This document shows positions 26,075 to 35,451 of a stretch of 64,000 nt of DNA, one piece after another. Source of the DNA: Streptomyces sp. NBC_01669 (GTDB taxonomy: Bacteria > Actinomycetota > Actinomycetes > Streptomycetales > Streptomycetaceae); contig NZ_JAPEQG010000001.1 in the NCBI RefSeq assembly GCF_026339735.1, forward strand, positions 5,704,001 through 5,768,000, read 5' to 3'. Below the pieces are notes generated by a model. It saw only the letters and a program-made list of their open reading frames with translations. It was not told where the DNA came from and searched no databases. How positions within the stretch are numbered: the stretch's first letter is position 1; each line of letters begins with the position of its first letter. The translations under genes were made by a program, and so were the position numbers.

Positions 26075-26596
26075 TCAGTGACCCAGGGCGGCCTTGGCCA
26101 CCACGATGACCAGTCCGAGCAGCAGGTTGACCACCGACTCCACGGCCGCCTGCCGATGCGAGGCACCGGCGTGAAGGGCACCGAGACAGGCCCACGTCAT
26201 CTGCTGCACCACGGCTACCGCCAGGGCGAGCCACCAGGTGGCGCTCAGGCCCAGTCCGAGAAGCGGGCTGAGGCTCACGGCGGCGGCCGGTAGCGCGGCC
26301 GCCTCGACGATCGACCACTCGCTCCGCCCGACCCGGCGCACCTCGGACCAGTCGACGGACCGGCCGGTCGACCTCTCACCGGCGAGGCGCGCGTAGACAT
26401 GGGCGGCCCAGAACACCAATCCGGTGACGAGCAGCAGTACGACGGTCTCGAGGCGGGGGAACTTGCCGACCGCGCTCGTGGCGGCGATCACGGAGGCAGC
26501 CAGGAGGGATCCGTAAACGGCTCCCGCGTAGTCCGTCCGGGAATACGCACGACCGTCCCGGTCGGGTCGGTGTCGCCGCGGAAGTAGACGCGTCAC
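26075..26596 (-). CDS. Four-helix integral membrane protein
   Basis: 173 residues from GTG 26596 (a GTG at 26641 is an alternative). After a basic segment RLLPRRHRPDRDGRAY come four hydrophobic segments (AVYGSLLAASVIAATSAVG, VVLLLVTGLVFWAAHVYA, LPAAAVSLSPLLGLGLSATWW, VESVVNLLLGLVIVVAKAALG). No known domain is recognised; similar unannotated proteins are common in streptomycetes. Confidence 0.7.
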   Translation of the reverse strand: MTRLLPRRHRPDRDGRAYSRTDYAGAVYGSLLAASVIAATSAVGKFPRLETVVLLLVTGLVFWAAHVYARLAGERSTGRSVDWSEVRRVGRSEWSIVEAAALPAAAVSLSPLLGLGLSATWWLALAVAVVQQMTWACLGALHAGASHRQAAVESVVNLLLGLVIVVAKAALGH

Positions 26597-26764
26597 CGGC
26601 TCACCGTACGGGCGATCGGCCCTTGCGGCCGGCCGCGCCACACTGCGGGCGGCACTGAGCGGAGAACGTCCGGCTGTCCGGGAGCACCACCCGGACCGGC
26701 ACCGGCTGGAAGTCGGGACTGCGGTGATGGTCTCCCTGCCACCCTGTCACTTAGGGTCATGCCC

Positions 26765-27091
26765 ATGACCACCCCTGAACTCGAAGAACGCCTGGCAGCG
26801 CTGGAGAAGAGCCAGGAGCGCATGGCCTCGGACCTGGCACGTCTGGAGAGCGCTGTACGGGACCTGCGGCGACCGAGCTTCTGGTTCGTCGTCCGGGTGG
26901 CCATCGGCCTCATCGTGCTGTGGGTGGCGCTGCAGTTCGTGCCGATGGTCGCTCTGATGCTGGGCTCGGCGATCTTCAACCAGGGCGGCCGGCCTGCGAT
27001 CGGGGCGATCGCGCTGATCGTGATCGTGGCGGTGGCCGTGACCGTCACGGTCAAGGCAGTGCGCAACCGCAGAGCTTCGGCTTCTCGCTGA
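26765..27091 (+). CDS. Small coiled-coil membrane protein
   Basis: 108 residues. An N-terminal coiled coil (PELEERLAALEKSQERMASDLARLESAVRDL) is followed by two membrane helices (VRVAIGLIVLWVALQFVPMVALMLG and AIGAIALIVIVAVAVTVTVKAV). ATG 26765 lies 7 nt after TAGGGT, so it is probably leaderless. The function is unknown; the layout suggests a membrane-anchored oligomer. Confidence 0.72.
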   Translation: MTTPELEERLAALEKSQERMASDLARLESAVRDLRRPSFWFVVRVAIGLIVLWVALQFVPMVALMLGSAIFNQGGRPAIGAIALIVIVAVAVTVTVKAVRNRRASASR

Positions 27092-27157
27092 CCGGGAGGC
27101 TGCTCGGGCCGGGAAATCCGAAGGCGCCCGCGGTCCACGGCTCCCTAAGCTCGCCCC

Positions 27158-27919
27158 ATGCCACGCCCAGAACTGCAGCCGATCAGTGCCTTCCTCTCGG
27201 CCTTCGCCCGCCGCCAGGCCGCGCAGACCATCGACCTCCCGGGCGGATTCGCCGTCCTCGACGATGCCTTCGCGCACTCGCACGCGAACAACCAGGTCGT
27301 CATCGAGGGGCCCGCCACCCCCGAGACGCTGCCCGGCATTGCGGACGAGGCGCTGGGACATCTGCCGTTCCGACGGATCTCCGTCCTCGACGACGAGACG
27401 GGGAGGGCGTGCGCGGAGCCGCTGATCCGCGCCGGATACACCCACTCCGTCCAACTGGTCATGGCACACACAGGTCCGGCGCCGGGCGGCAGCCACGCGG
27501 AGGAGGTGGACCTCGACGCGATCCGTGCGCCGCTCACCCGGCGCTGGCGCGGTTTCCTCCCGGACGCCGACGACACGGTCGTACGCCACCTCGTCGACCG
27601 CCGCGAGACCCGCCGTCGCGGCGCCGACGCCGTGCACTTCATAGCGGCCCGCACGGAGGAGGGCGAGGTCGCCTCGTGGGCGGATCTCTATCTGGACCCG
27701 GCATCCGGCATCGCCCAGATCGAGGACCTGATGACCTCCGAGACCCACCTCGGCCGCGGCCACGCCGACGCGGTCCTGGCCACGGCCCTGCGCATGGCCA
27801 CCGACGCGGGCTGCGGTACGCGGTTCCTGATCGCCGATGCGGACGACTGGCCACGCTATTGGTACGAGCGCCGCGGCTTCTCGGCCATCGGGCAGTTGCA
27901 CCGCTTCGAACGCGGCTGA
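27158..27919 (+). CDS. GNAT-family N-acetyltransferase
   Basis: 253 residues. The C-terminal half has a GNAT fold: the IEDLMTSETHLGRGHADAVLATALRMA segment carries the acetyl-CoA pyrophosphate loop (HLGRGHAD), followed by WPRYWYERRGFSAIGQLHRFERG at the end. The N-terminal half looks like a degenerate second domain. The substrate is unknown. The start follows TAAGCT by 6 nt (leaderless). Confidence 0.82.
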   Translation: MPRPELQPISAFLSAFARRQAAQTIDLPGGFAVLDDAFAHSHANNQVVIEGPATPETLPGIADEALGHLPFRRISVLDDETGRACAEPLIRAGYTHSVQLVMAHTGPAPGGSHAEEVDLDAIRAPLTRRWRGFLPDADDTVVRHLVDRRETRRRGADAVHFIAARTEEGEVASWADLYLDPASGIAQIEDLMTSETHLGRGHADAVLATALRMATDAGCGTRFLIADADDWPRYWYERRGFSAIGQLHRFERG

Positions 27920-27969
27920 GGGCGGTGCGCGTTCAGTAGCCGCTCGTGGTTGTCAGCTTCCTGCCCCGG

Positions 27970-29370
27970 TCAGCCTTCTCCGGCGACCGCCGCGTCCCTG
28001 TTGCCGTCTCTGTGTGCGGCATAGCGCGGGGCGTGCCGCGGCCAGGGCTTGGCCGCCTCGATCTGCGCGGCGAGTTCCAGCAGCAGCTTCTCGCCGCCGG
28101 GCTTGGCCACGAGCTGCACCGCGACGGGCATGGTGTCGACGCCCACACCCACGGGAACCGCGAGCGCCGGCCAGCCCGCGATGTTCCAGGAGCCGAACAG
28201 CGAGGCCGTGCGGGTGCTGACTGCCGTGGTGCGCAGTCCACCGGCGTCGCCCCACCGTTTGGCCTGCGCCGCCGGCTGGCTGAGCGCGGGGAGCAGCAAC
28301 ACGTCCATCTGCCCGAAGAAGCGTTCTGCGGCGTCGGTGCGCCAGCGGTCGCGCCCGTGCGCCCCGTCCAGGTGAAGGGCCGCCAACGCCCCGCCGACCG
28401 CGGCCAGTCGGCGCGTGCTCCGGTCGAGTCCGGCGCGGTCGAGTCCCGCTGCGCTCGCGCGCGCCGACGCGAACCAGGAGCTCAGCGACGCGGGTCCCAG
28501 CCATGCCGGATAGCGCCGGTTGTGCCGGGTCACCGTGTGCCCGAGTCCTTTGAGCAGCGTCCCGGTCTCCAGCGCGGCACGGCGGTACTGGGCCGCGATC
28601 GCAAAGCCGGGCGAGATCGACCGGACCGATACGCCGATGCGCAGCGTCCCCACATCGCCGAGCTGCGCGAAGCCCGGTTCGTCGGCCATCACGGCCAGTC
28701 CGAGGGCCGCGTCCTGCACCGTGGTCGCGATCGGGCCGTTCTCGACCAGGTCGAACCAGGTCGGGTCGTCCGGTGCGTGCGGCACGACGCCCCGCCCCGG
28801 CTTGATCCCGATCGTTCCGCAGCAGGCACAGGGGATCCGGATCGAGCCGAACCCGTCGTTGCCGTGCGCCAGTGGGACCAGACCGGCAGCCACCGCGGCC
28901 GCGCTGCCGCCCGAGGAGCCGCCGGGCGTGCGCTGCTCGTTCCAGGGATTGCGCGCGATCCCGTAGACGCTGTCGGCCATCGGGACCAGACAGAGTTCCG
29001 GCACGTTGGTCAGACCGACCACCACGGCGCCCGCTGCCCGCAGCCGTTGGACGATGACGTGATCGGTGGGGCTGTGATCCGACGACGTGGCAGCGGATCC
29101 CATGCGGGCCTGCTCGCCCGCGACCGCGATGTTGTCCTTGACCGCGACGGGGACTCCCGCGAGCGGCAGGGAGGCGCGGTCGGCCCGCCGGTCCACCGCC
29201 TCCGCCTCGGCCTGCGCCTGCTCCGCCCGCACGTGCCGGAACGCGGACAAGCCCGGTTCGAGCCGGGCGATGCGGTCGAGGTGCTGGCGGGTGACGTCGG
29301 CCGCGCTCGCCCGTCCTTCGCGTACGGCGGCGGCGATCTCGACGGCGGTGCGGCCGGTCCACTCAGTCAT
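27970..29370 (-). CDS. Amidase-signature hydrolase
   Basis: 466 residues of the amidase signature family. The Ser-cisSer-Lys triad fits K78 (GVPVAVKDNIAV), S152 (TPGGSSGGSAAAVAAG) and S176 (GFGSIRIPCACCGT), with the normal spacing between the two serines. It is cytoplasmic with no signal peptide. ATG 29370 (MTEWTGRTAV) is where similarity begins; the upstream in-frame sequence is not coding-like. The substrate amide cannot be assigned. Confidence 0.88.
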   Translation of the reverse strand: MTEWTGRTAVEIAAAVREGRASAADVTRQHLDRIARLEPGLSAFRHVRAEQAQAEAEAVDRRADRASLPLAGVPVAVKDNIAVAGEQARMGSAATSSDHSPTDHVIVQRLRAAGAVVVGLTNVPELCLVPMADSVYGIARNPWNEQRTPGGSSGGSAAAVAAGLVPLAHGNDGFGSIRIPCACCGTIGIKPGRGVVPHAPDDPTWFDLVENGPIATTVQDAALGLAVMADEPGFAQLGDVGTLRIGVSVRSISPGFAIAAQYRRAALETGTLLKGLGHTVTRHNRRYPAWLGPASLSSWFASARASAAGLDRAGLDRSTRRLAAVGGALAALHLDGAHGRDRWRTDAAERFFGQMDVLLLPALSQPAAQAKRWGDAGGLRTTAVSTRTASLFGSWNIAGWPALAVPVGVGVDTMPVAVQLVAKPGGEKLLLELAAQIEAAKPWPRHAPRYAAHRDGNRDAAVAGEG

Positions 29371-29666
29371 GGTTGATGAGTCAATCCCGCGCCGCCTGTG
29401 CCGCCAACCCCCGCGCACCCGTGTTACCGAACAGTAATCTCGGGTGGGTGCCGATCGCGCCAGCCGCCCACGGACACCACCTGGCGCCCCTGTGGTTCGC
29501 GGTACTCGGCTCCACGTAGGAAACCCACTCATGTCTCGGTCCGCCATGTCGGCCATGCGGGACATTCGCCTCCGCGTCGAGAATCGCACGAACTTTGCTT
29601 CCTGCGCGTACGTTCTGTGACCCTCCGTCGAATCATCTTTCTCAGATGTACTGGAGGGAAGCACCA

Positions 29667-31250
29667 GTGCCCCAACGACGAATAGGCCAGGCATGGTTGG
29701 CCGCCTGCACGGCGGCCGCGTTCGCCTTCGGCGGGCTCATGACGCCCGCCCATGCCGAGGATTCCGTGCCCACCCCGCCACCGGGAAAGACCCAGTCCTG
29801 GGTACAGGAACCGAGAGCCACCATGGCGGAGCAGCCGGCTTTCCGCGCGCAGGACTTCACCGAACCGGGCGGGGCGGCCTCGTCCGGTGACTTCACGCTG
29901 ACGGCGGGGAGCAACCTGACCAGCCGTGTGGAGCGGCTCGACGCGATTCTGCCCAAGCAGGGGGTGCAGAATCTGCTCCTCGCCGCCAACCGCACCGCCC
30001 GTGTCAACTGCGCCGATCGCGACCCGTTTCTGACGTCCGAGGATCCCGCCATCAAGTACTGCCTGATGGACGATGACTCGACATCCCAGGAATGGATCCC
30101 CCAGGCGGTCACCGGCGTTTCCGACGCCAAGGACAACGAGCTGTGGGGCACAGCCTCGGACATCACGATGTTCGGCTCGTACGACAACTGGAACCCCGGC
30201 CGCGACTCCAACGACAACTCGATCGGCGACTGCAACGAGGCGGAACTGAAGGCGCACGACTCCTGCAACGAGAAGGGTGTCCGGGTCACCTTCGTCCAGC
30301 GCCGGGCGGATGGCACCGTCAAGTACCGTCATGTCCTGCTGGGTTGGCTGTACGAGAACAGCGCCGACCACATCTCGTACGACGCGCTGCACGCCGACGA
30401 GAAGCCGCTGCAGGCAGGCATCCACGCCGGTGGCATGGTCTGGTACGGCAATTACCTCTATGTCGCGGACACCATGAACGGCATCCGGGTCTTCAGCATG
30501 GAGAAGATCATGGACCTGGACCCGGACGGCGATCCCACCACCCACGATGACATGGGGGCGGACACGGACGGCGTCCACACGACGTCCAACGTCGAGGACA
30601 AGACCAAGGTCGGACGGCAGAACAACGTCTGGTACAGCTACGGCTACCGGTACGTCATGCCACAGGTGGCCAGCTGGAAGTTCAAGTCCCCGCAGTACAA
30701 CGCCTCGAAGTACAGCAGCGGCGCCCCGATCTCCTGGTGCACCGACTACGGCGCTCCCAAGGCCTCGTACCTCTCGCTGGACCGGAGCACGACCCCGGAC
30801 CGGCTCGTCATGGGTGAGTACTGCCGCCCGGGCATCGACCTCGGGAACCCCAACCAGATCATGATGGCGTCCACCGGCCGGATCAGCTCGTACCCGATCG
30901 CGAACCTCGAATCCTGGAGCGGCGACGTGGCCGCACAGCCGTGGGCCAACTACCTCCCCAAGGAGGGCATCCAGGGAGCCGCTGCCTACAACGGCAACTT
31001 CTACTTCAACCAGAGCAGCGCCTACAGCCAGGGCAGCATCTGGCAGGCCGAGCTCACCAACGGCAAGCTGACCCTCACACACGAAGCGATCAAGACGGCC
31101 GTGGGCCCTGAGGACCTCTACATCGAGCGTGGCAGGTCCAGGCTGTGGTCGGTCTCCGAGCACACCACGGCTGAGTCGTCCAGCTGCGTCGACCAGTGCC
31201 AGCGCGTGCTCTACGCCCACGATATGAACTGGCTGCAGGCTCAGCCCTGA
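29667..31250 (+). CDS. Large secreted protein of unknown function
   Basis: 527 residues. The signal peptide is basic (PQRRIGQ) then AWLAACTAAAFAFGGLMTPAHA, with probable cleavage after AHA. The mature part is rich in Asp, Asn, Tyr and Trp, with repeated YDNW/WYGNYLYVADTMNGIRVFS segments and several Cys pairs (DRDPFLTSEDPAIKYC, SWCTDYG, CVDQC) that could form disulfides. The VADTMNGIRVFSM stretch resembles a beta-propeller blade. GTG 29667 has GGAGGG at 8 nt. No catalytic motif is visible. Confidence 0.75.
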   Translation: MPQRRIGQAWLAACTAAAFAFGGLMTPAHAEDSVPTPPPGKTQSWVQEPRATMAEQPAFRAQDFTEPGGAASSGDFTLTAGSNLTSRVERLDAILPKQGVQNLLLAANRTARVNCADRDPFLTSEDPAIKYCLMDDDSTSQEWIPQAVTGVSDAKDNELWGTASDITMFGSYDNWNPGRDSNDNSIGDCNEAELKAHDSCNEKGVRVTFVQRRADGTVKYRHVLLGWLYENSADHISYDALHADEKPLQAGIHAGGMVWYGNYLYVADTMNGIRVFSMEKIMDLDPDGDPTTHDDMGADTDGVHTTSNVEDKTKVGRQNNVWYSYGYRYVMPQVASWKFKSPQYNASKYSSGAPISWCTDYGAPKASYLSLDRSTTPDRLVMGEYCRPGIDLGNPNQIMMASTGRISSYPIANLESWSGDVAAQPWANYLPKEGIQGAAAYNGNFYFNQSSAYSQGSIWQAELTNGKLTLTHEAIKTAVGPEDLYIERGRSRLWSVSEHTTAESSSCVDQCQRVLYAHDMNWLQAQP

Positions 31251-31270
31251 TCGTCCGGGCAGCCACCGTA

Positions 31271-31313
31271 CGCACGGCCAGGGGCCGTTGAAAAACGGTC
31301 CCGAAGCCGTGCG
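31271..31313 (+). terminator. Two-tier hairpin after the secreted protein gene
   Basis: The inner stem is GGGGCCGTT (31281-31289) with AACGGTCCC (31294-31302) and a GAAA loop. The outer stem is CGCACGG (31271-31277) with CCGTGCG (31307-31313). From 31314 to about 31579 I see no gene. Confidence 0.65.
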
Positions 31314-31579
31314 GAAGTCCGGCGCCAAGGCCGCCGTGAAACACCGTCCGGACGGCCTGTCGTGGTGGTCTCCACCGATCGCGAGGTGGCCGACGGGGTG
31401 GCGGAAGGCGGCGCCAAGCCCGTTGCGTCCATCTTGCCCCTGAAGCGGCTTTCACGCGTCTAGTGAGACTTGTTGCGACGTGCCGGAAATCAGGAAACGT
31501 ACCGTCAAGTCGCCGCTACACGCCGTGTGATGTGAGTAAAGAAGTACCTCGTGTGTCGAGATTGGATTGAACTGATTAC

Positions 31580-31725
31580 AAGATGGTCACTAAGGTCGGG
31601 CTTCGAACCTTCGCACGGTTGATCACCCATCCGGGGTGGCAGCGAAGGAACCGCCGAGTCCGTGACGTGCACGGAGCCGGGGATTCAGTCCCCCACAGCC
31701 CGGTAGGCGGCTCGAGGAAGAAGGA
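31580..31725 (+). ncRNA. Structured 5' leader, candidate c-di-AMP (ydaO-type) riboswitch
   Basis: The leader contains several stems: CCTTCGC (31608-31614) with GCGAAGG (31642-31648) enclosing CACCC/GGGTG; TCCGTG/CACGGA; GGGGA/TCCCC around 31678-31693; and CCGCC (31651-31655) with GGCGG (31706-31710). The stretch CACAGCCCGGTAGGCGG and GGAGCCGGGGA recall the ydaO consensus, and streptomycete cell-wall hydrolase genes are known carriers of this riboswitch. Parts of the consensus core seem shortened, so the class is a candidate only. Confidence 0.5.
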
Positions 31726-31735
31726 GCTCGCCTTC

Positions 31736-32761
31736 GTGGCGTCCCACCGTCGTCCCAAGCAGCCGAGCCGCGCCCGTGTGACCGTGCTCACCGCGACCGC
31801 CGCCGCGGCCGTGGCCCTGACCTCCCAGGCCGCACACGCCGACCCCAAGCCGACCAAGAGTGAGGTCAAGGCGAAGGTCGACAAGCTCTACCACGAGGCG
31901 GAGAAGGCCACCGAGAAGTACAACGGGGCCAAGGAACAGCAGCAGAAGCTCGAAAAGCAGGTCGGCGCGCTGCAGGACAAGGTGGCCCGCGGTCAGCAGG
32001 AGCTCAACACGCTCCGCAGCGGCCTCGGTTCGCTCGCCGCCGCGCAGTACCGCTCCGGCGGCATCGACCCGTCCGTGCAGCTCTTCCTCGCCTCGGACCC
32101 GGACACCTTCCTCGACGAGGCCTCGGCCCTCGACCAGTTGACGGCCAAGCAGACCGAGTCGCTGGAGAAGATCCAGGAGAAGCAGCGGGCCCTCGCGCAG
32201 CAGCGCAAGGAGGCCCAGGACAAGCTGGGCGACCTCGCGGACGTCCGCAAGACGCTCGGCGAGAACAAGAAGAAGTTCCAGGGCAAGCTCGCCGAGGCGC
32301 AGCGCCTGCTCAACACCCTGACCGCCGCCGAGCGCGCCAAGATGGCCCAGGACGACCAGCGCGCCAGCCGCGCCGCCGGCGACCGGGTCGAACTCGGCAA
32401 CGAGGCCCCCGCCTCCGCCCTCGGCGCCGCCGCCCTCCAGGCCGCCTCCACCCGGGTGGGCAAGCCGTATGTCCGCACCGCCACCGGCCCCAACTCCTTC
32501 GACTGCTCGGGCCTGACCCAGTGGGCCTACGCCCAGGCCGGTGCCCAGATCACCCGCACCACGTACACCCAGATCAACCAGGGCACCCGCATCGCGCGCA
32601 GCGCCCTGAAGCCGGGCGACCTGGTCTTCTTCAGTAACACCTCGCACGTGGGCCTCTACGCGGGTAACAACACCGTGCTGCACGCCCCGTACCCGGGCGC
32701 CTACGTCCGCTACGAATCGATGAACACCATCGGCAGCTACCAGGCCGCGGTGCGCATCTGA
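31736..32761 (+). CDS. Secreted NlpC/P60 cell-wall endopeptidase
   Basis: 341 residues. A signal peptide ends near SQAAHA. A long coiled coil follows (about 40-215), then an NlpC/P60 domain with nucleophile C257 in NSFDCSGLTQWAY, a catalytic His in NTSHVGLYAG and a third polar residue in VLHAPYPG. These enzymes cut the peptide stems of peptidoglycan (D-Glu-DAP type). GTG 31736 has AAGGAG 9 nt upstream. The long structured leader suggests riboswitch control. Confidence 0.93.
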   Translation: MASHRRPKQPSRARVTVLTATAAAAVALTSQAAHADPKPTKSEVKAKVDKLYHEAEKATEKYNGAKEQQQKLEKQVGALQDKVARGQQELNTLRSGLGSLAAAQYRSGGIDPSVQLFLASDPDTFLDEASALDQLTAKQTESLEKIQEKQRALAQQRKEAQDKLGDLADVRKTLGENKKKFQGKLAEAQRLLNTLTAAERAKMAQDDQRASRAAGDRVELGNEAPASALGAAALQAASTRVGKPYVRTATGPNSFDCSGLTQWAYAQAGAQITRTTYTQINQGTRIARSALKPGDLVFFSNTSHVGLYAGNNTVLHAPYPGAYVRYESMNTIGSYQAAVRI

Positions 32762-32803
32762 TCACGCCCGAACAGGCGAATTTCCCCGCTCCGTACTGAC
32801 TGC

Positions 32804-32840
32804 CCGCCCCGCCGGAGACCACAGGTCACCGGCGGGGCGG
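32804..32840 (+). terminator. Terminator after the NlpC/P60 gene
   Basis: A perfect 12-bp stem (32804-32815 with 32829-32840) with a 13-base loop that can form a further short pairing. It lies 43 nt after the stop. Confidence 0.75.
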
Positions 32841-33010
32841 ACCTCAATTCCCCGATGCGCGACTGCTCCGGCCCAACAGATCCTTCTCGCGCACGTGCTG
32901 GGTGCCTGACAGACACCGAGGGCGCGATGTGAAGTCCTGTTCACATGGTGGGAGATGCCGGACGTGCGGTACGGTGACGAAACCATCACGCTCTGTGTGT
33001 GTACGCGCAC

Positions 33011-34063
33011 ATGGAGCGGCCCCCGGTGGTGCGCCAACACCAACCGAGGGCCTTCATCACCAGTGGATCGAGCCCACCGGAAATGCTGCGTCATGTTATC
33101 GCCCCGTCTCGGCGCTTCACGAAGGCATCGCACGATGTCGTGCGCCATCCGCGTCTGAGCAGTGACGCGAAGATCCTGCTCCTGTACATCCAGGGCCTTC
33201 CCGAAGAGACCACTTGCAAGCCCCTGAGCGAACTCGCCCGGAAGCTGGGCATCAAGGGCCGCGCGTACCAGAAGGCGAAGGAACAGCTGGTCGCGCACGG
33301 GTACGTACACGAGTGGCGAAGCCAGGGCGGTCGAGGCCGCTGGGTCACCGAGCAACTGGTCGCGAACACCCCTCTGACGAGTGAGCAGGCAGGACACCTA
33401 CGAGAGGCTGTCCCGCCCACCACCCCGCCACCGAGTACGCAGTTCCCGACGGTCGGCGAACCGACCGCCCGGAGGGCCGGTGGCTATCAACCGGTAGAAG
33501 ACCACAGTGATAAGACCACTCCCCACCCACCCTCCGAAGCCGAGCCGACGACGGACCCCGACCCCGGACCGACGGCGGGGTCGGCTGCTGAGTCCCTCCA
33601 ACTGGCCCGCGCGGAACGGGTCCTGCTCTCGCTGCGCCACACCCGCCGCGAACTGCACCTGGGAATGCGCGAGGCCCGCGCACTGGCCGTGGAGGCGGTC
33701 AAGTGGCTGGAGCGCGGGCTGAGCGAGTCCGACCTGCGACAGGCACTGCTGGCCGAACGCCCGGAAGGCGGCGTGCGCTCGGCGGTCGGCTTCCTGCGCT
33801 ACCGCCTCATCCAGAAGCTTCCCGAGGGCCCGACCCCGCTGCCTCAACTTCCGTCGGCCGCGACCATGGTCGTCTGCTCCTCGCCTGGTGAGGAACACGT
33901 CTTCCGTCCTCTGGGAGAAGAGACGGAATGTCCCCCGTGCCGCCAGTCCACCGCGTACGCGACCTTCTACGGCGCGCCCGCACCGGAACCCGCTCGCATC
34001 CCGTGGCGGGAACGGTTCGCGAAGATCAACGGGGCGCCGCCCGGCGCGCTCGATGGTGGCTGA
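33011..34063 (+). CDS. Helix-turn-helix DNA-binding protein
   Basis: 350 residues. Residues about 35-115 form a winged helix-turn-helix (FTKASHDVVRHPRLSSDAKILLLYIQ... LSELARKLGIKGRAYQKAKEQLVAHGYV). A proline-rich linker follows, then a helical C-terminal domain and a Cys-containing end (ECPPCRQ). The replication-initiator/GntR-like wing without a ligand domain suggests a transcription or plasmid/phage-type regulator. GTG 32999 is an alternative start. Many streptomycetes carry several copies of this family. Confidence 0.7.
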   Translation: MERPPVVRQHQPRAFITSGSSPPEMLRHVIAPSRRFTKASHDVVRHPRLSSDAKILLLYIQGLPEETTCKPLSELARKLGIKGRAYQKAKEQLVAHGYVHEWRSQGGRGRWVTEQLVANTPLTSEQAGHLREAVPPTTPPPSTQFPTVGEPTARRAGGYQPVEDHSDKTTPHPPSEAEPTTDPDPGPTAGSAAESLQLARAERVLLSLRHTRRELHLGMREARALAVEAVKWLERGLSESDLRQALLAERPEGGVRSAVGFLRYRLIQKLPEGPTPLPQLPSAATMVVCSSPGEEHVFRPLGEETECPPCRQSTAYATFYGAPAPEPARIPWRERFAKINGAPPGALDGG

Positions 34064-34102
34064 CGACAGCCTCAGCGAGCTCAGCGACTGAGAAACACCC
34101 TT

Positions 34103-34138
34103 CGCCCCCGTCACGGCTTCCAGCCAGTGACAGGGGCG
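34103..34138. terminator. Convergent terminator
   Basis: A 12-bp stem with one C-A mismatch (34103-34114 with 34127-34138), lying between two convergent genes. Confidence 0.7.
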
Positions 34139-34165
34139 TGCGGGCGGCTCCTCCCGGGGGAGGCG

Positions 34166-34927
34166 TCAGTTGGCGGGGGCCTGGTAGAGGCCGCGGCCGG
34201 CTCGGTGGGCGCGGGAAGTGCCGACAAGCCGGTCGAGTGTGCTGCGTACGGTGTTGATGCTGCCGGGGGTGAGCTCGCGTCCCAGGGCCTTCGTGACGTC
34301 ACGCGCACGGACGGGGGTGTCGCCGAACGTGGCCAGGACCTTCATGGCCATCTCGGTGAGGCTGCCGCTGTCGTCGACTGCCGGTGCGGCGGGCGCAGCC
34401 TTCTTCGGCGCCTTGGCCTTCGCGGGCTTGACGGCCTTCGCGGGCTCGGCGGCCTTCGCGGGCTTGGCGGCCTTGGCAGTGACGGCCTTCTTGGCAGGCT
34501 CGCTCTTCTGCTTGGCGGGCGCCTGCTTGCGGCCCTTGGCCACGGGCGCCTTCCGGGCCGTACGGCGAGCAGGGGTGGCTGCTGCCTCCTCCTGCGGGGC
34601 TTCCGCCTCGACGGCAGAGTCGGTGCGCCCCTGCGCCTGCCGCGGAATCTTAGGAGCGGCGACGTTCTCCGTCTCCGTCTCAGCGTTCGCCGACGGAGCG
34701 GGGACGGCGCTGGGCTCATTGCCGACCAGCACAGGTGCCGGTGCCGGGGGAGCGGTGGACAGCGCCTGCAGAGCGGTCAGAGCGGTGCGCACCGACTCCA
34801 GGCGTTCGGTGACCGTCGCGAGTTCCTTCTCCAGAGCCTGCTGGTGCTCTTCCAGGCGCGGAAGTTCCGCCTGCAGCAAGGCTGTTGTGGCATCGACGGT
34901 GCCCTGTGTGTTGGCTTCTGAGGTCAT
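34166..34927 (-). CDS. Coiled-coil, lysine/alanine-repeat DNA-binding protein
   Basis: 253 residues in three parts. Residues 15-60 form a coiled coil (LLQAELPRLEEHQQALEKELATVTERLESVRTALTAL). A basic Ala/Lys/Pro tract with histone-H1-like AKPAKAAEPAKAVKPAKAKAPKK repeats follows. The C-terminus is a winged-helix segment (SLTEMAMKVLATFGDTPVRARDVTKALGRELTPGSINTVRSTLDRLV). This layout resembles actinobacterial nucleoid-binding or developmental regulators. AAGGGCGA precedes the ATG. Confidence 0.72.
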   Translation of the reverse strand: MTSEANTQGTVDATTALLQAELPRLEEHQQALEKELATVTERLESVRTALTALQALSTAPPAPAPVLVGNEPSAVPAPSANAETETENVAAPKIPRQAQGRTDSAVEAEAPQEEAAATPARRTARKAPVAKGRKQAPAKQKSEPAKKAVTAKAAKPAKAAEPAKAVKPAKAKAPKKAAPAAPAVDDSGSLTEMAMKVLATFGDTPVRARDVTKALGRELTPGSINTVRSTLDRLVGTSRAHRAGRGLYQAPAN

Positions 34928-35082
34928 GGTGTCGCCCTTCGTTTCCGGCCGACCGTTGCTGACCGACATGTCGCAGCGTAAGGGGCATTGTGTTGTGGCC
35001 TGAAATCGCCCCTTCAGTGCGCACTGGCAACAGGCGCCGTCAGCGCTGACCACCAGTCTTCGGGGGCCGCAGGAAACCGTAG

Positions 35083-35283
35083 ACGAAGGCCCGCATACCC
35101 AAGGTGTGGGCACACGCTCTGCGCCAGTCGTCCACCGCGTACGGCGCCGTCCTGGCCGTGCAGAGCGACGAATGGGCCGAACAACGCCGCTACATGGGAC
35201 CCGAGATCCTCGGCCGCAGCCGCCTTCACCTGATCGAAGGAAATACCGCCGAGGCAACCAACCCGGCAGCCCTCAACGCCTAG
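35083..35283 (+). pseudogene. 3' remnant of an IS256-family transposase
   Basis: The frame reads KVWAHALRQSSTAYGAVLAV, then QSDEWAEQRRYMGPEILGRS and RLHLIEG before TAG at 35281. The DEWAEQRRYMG block and its position just before a stop match the C-terminal end of Mutator/IS256 transposases. In-frame stops at 35080 and 35047 cut it off from any 5' part, and no inverted ends are visible. It is a decayed fragment. Confidence 0.6.
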
Positions 35284-35451
35284 CTTTCACAGTGGATCAC
35301 CGTGGCCATCGTTACACCACGCCACCGGACGTGACCCCACAGATACCTCGGCCGGTGGGCGCGGAGAGGTTGCCAGGTGCTAGCAGGAGGCGGAGCGTGG
35401 AGTTACGGGGGATCAGCAGAACTCGGGGGTCTCCACAGGATGAGGTTCACC

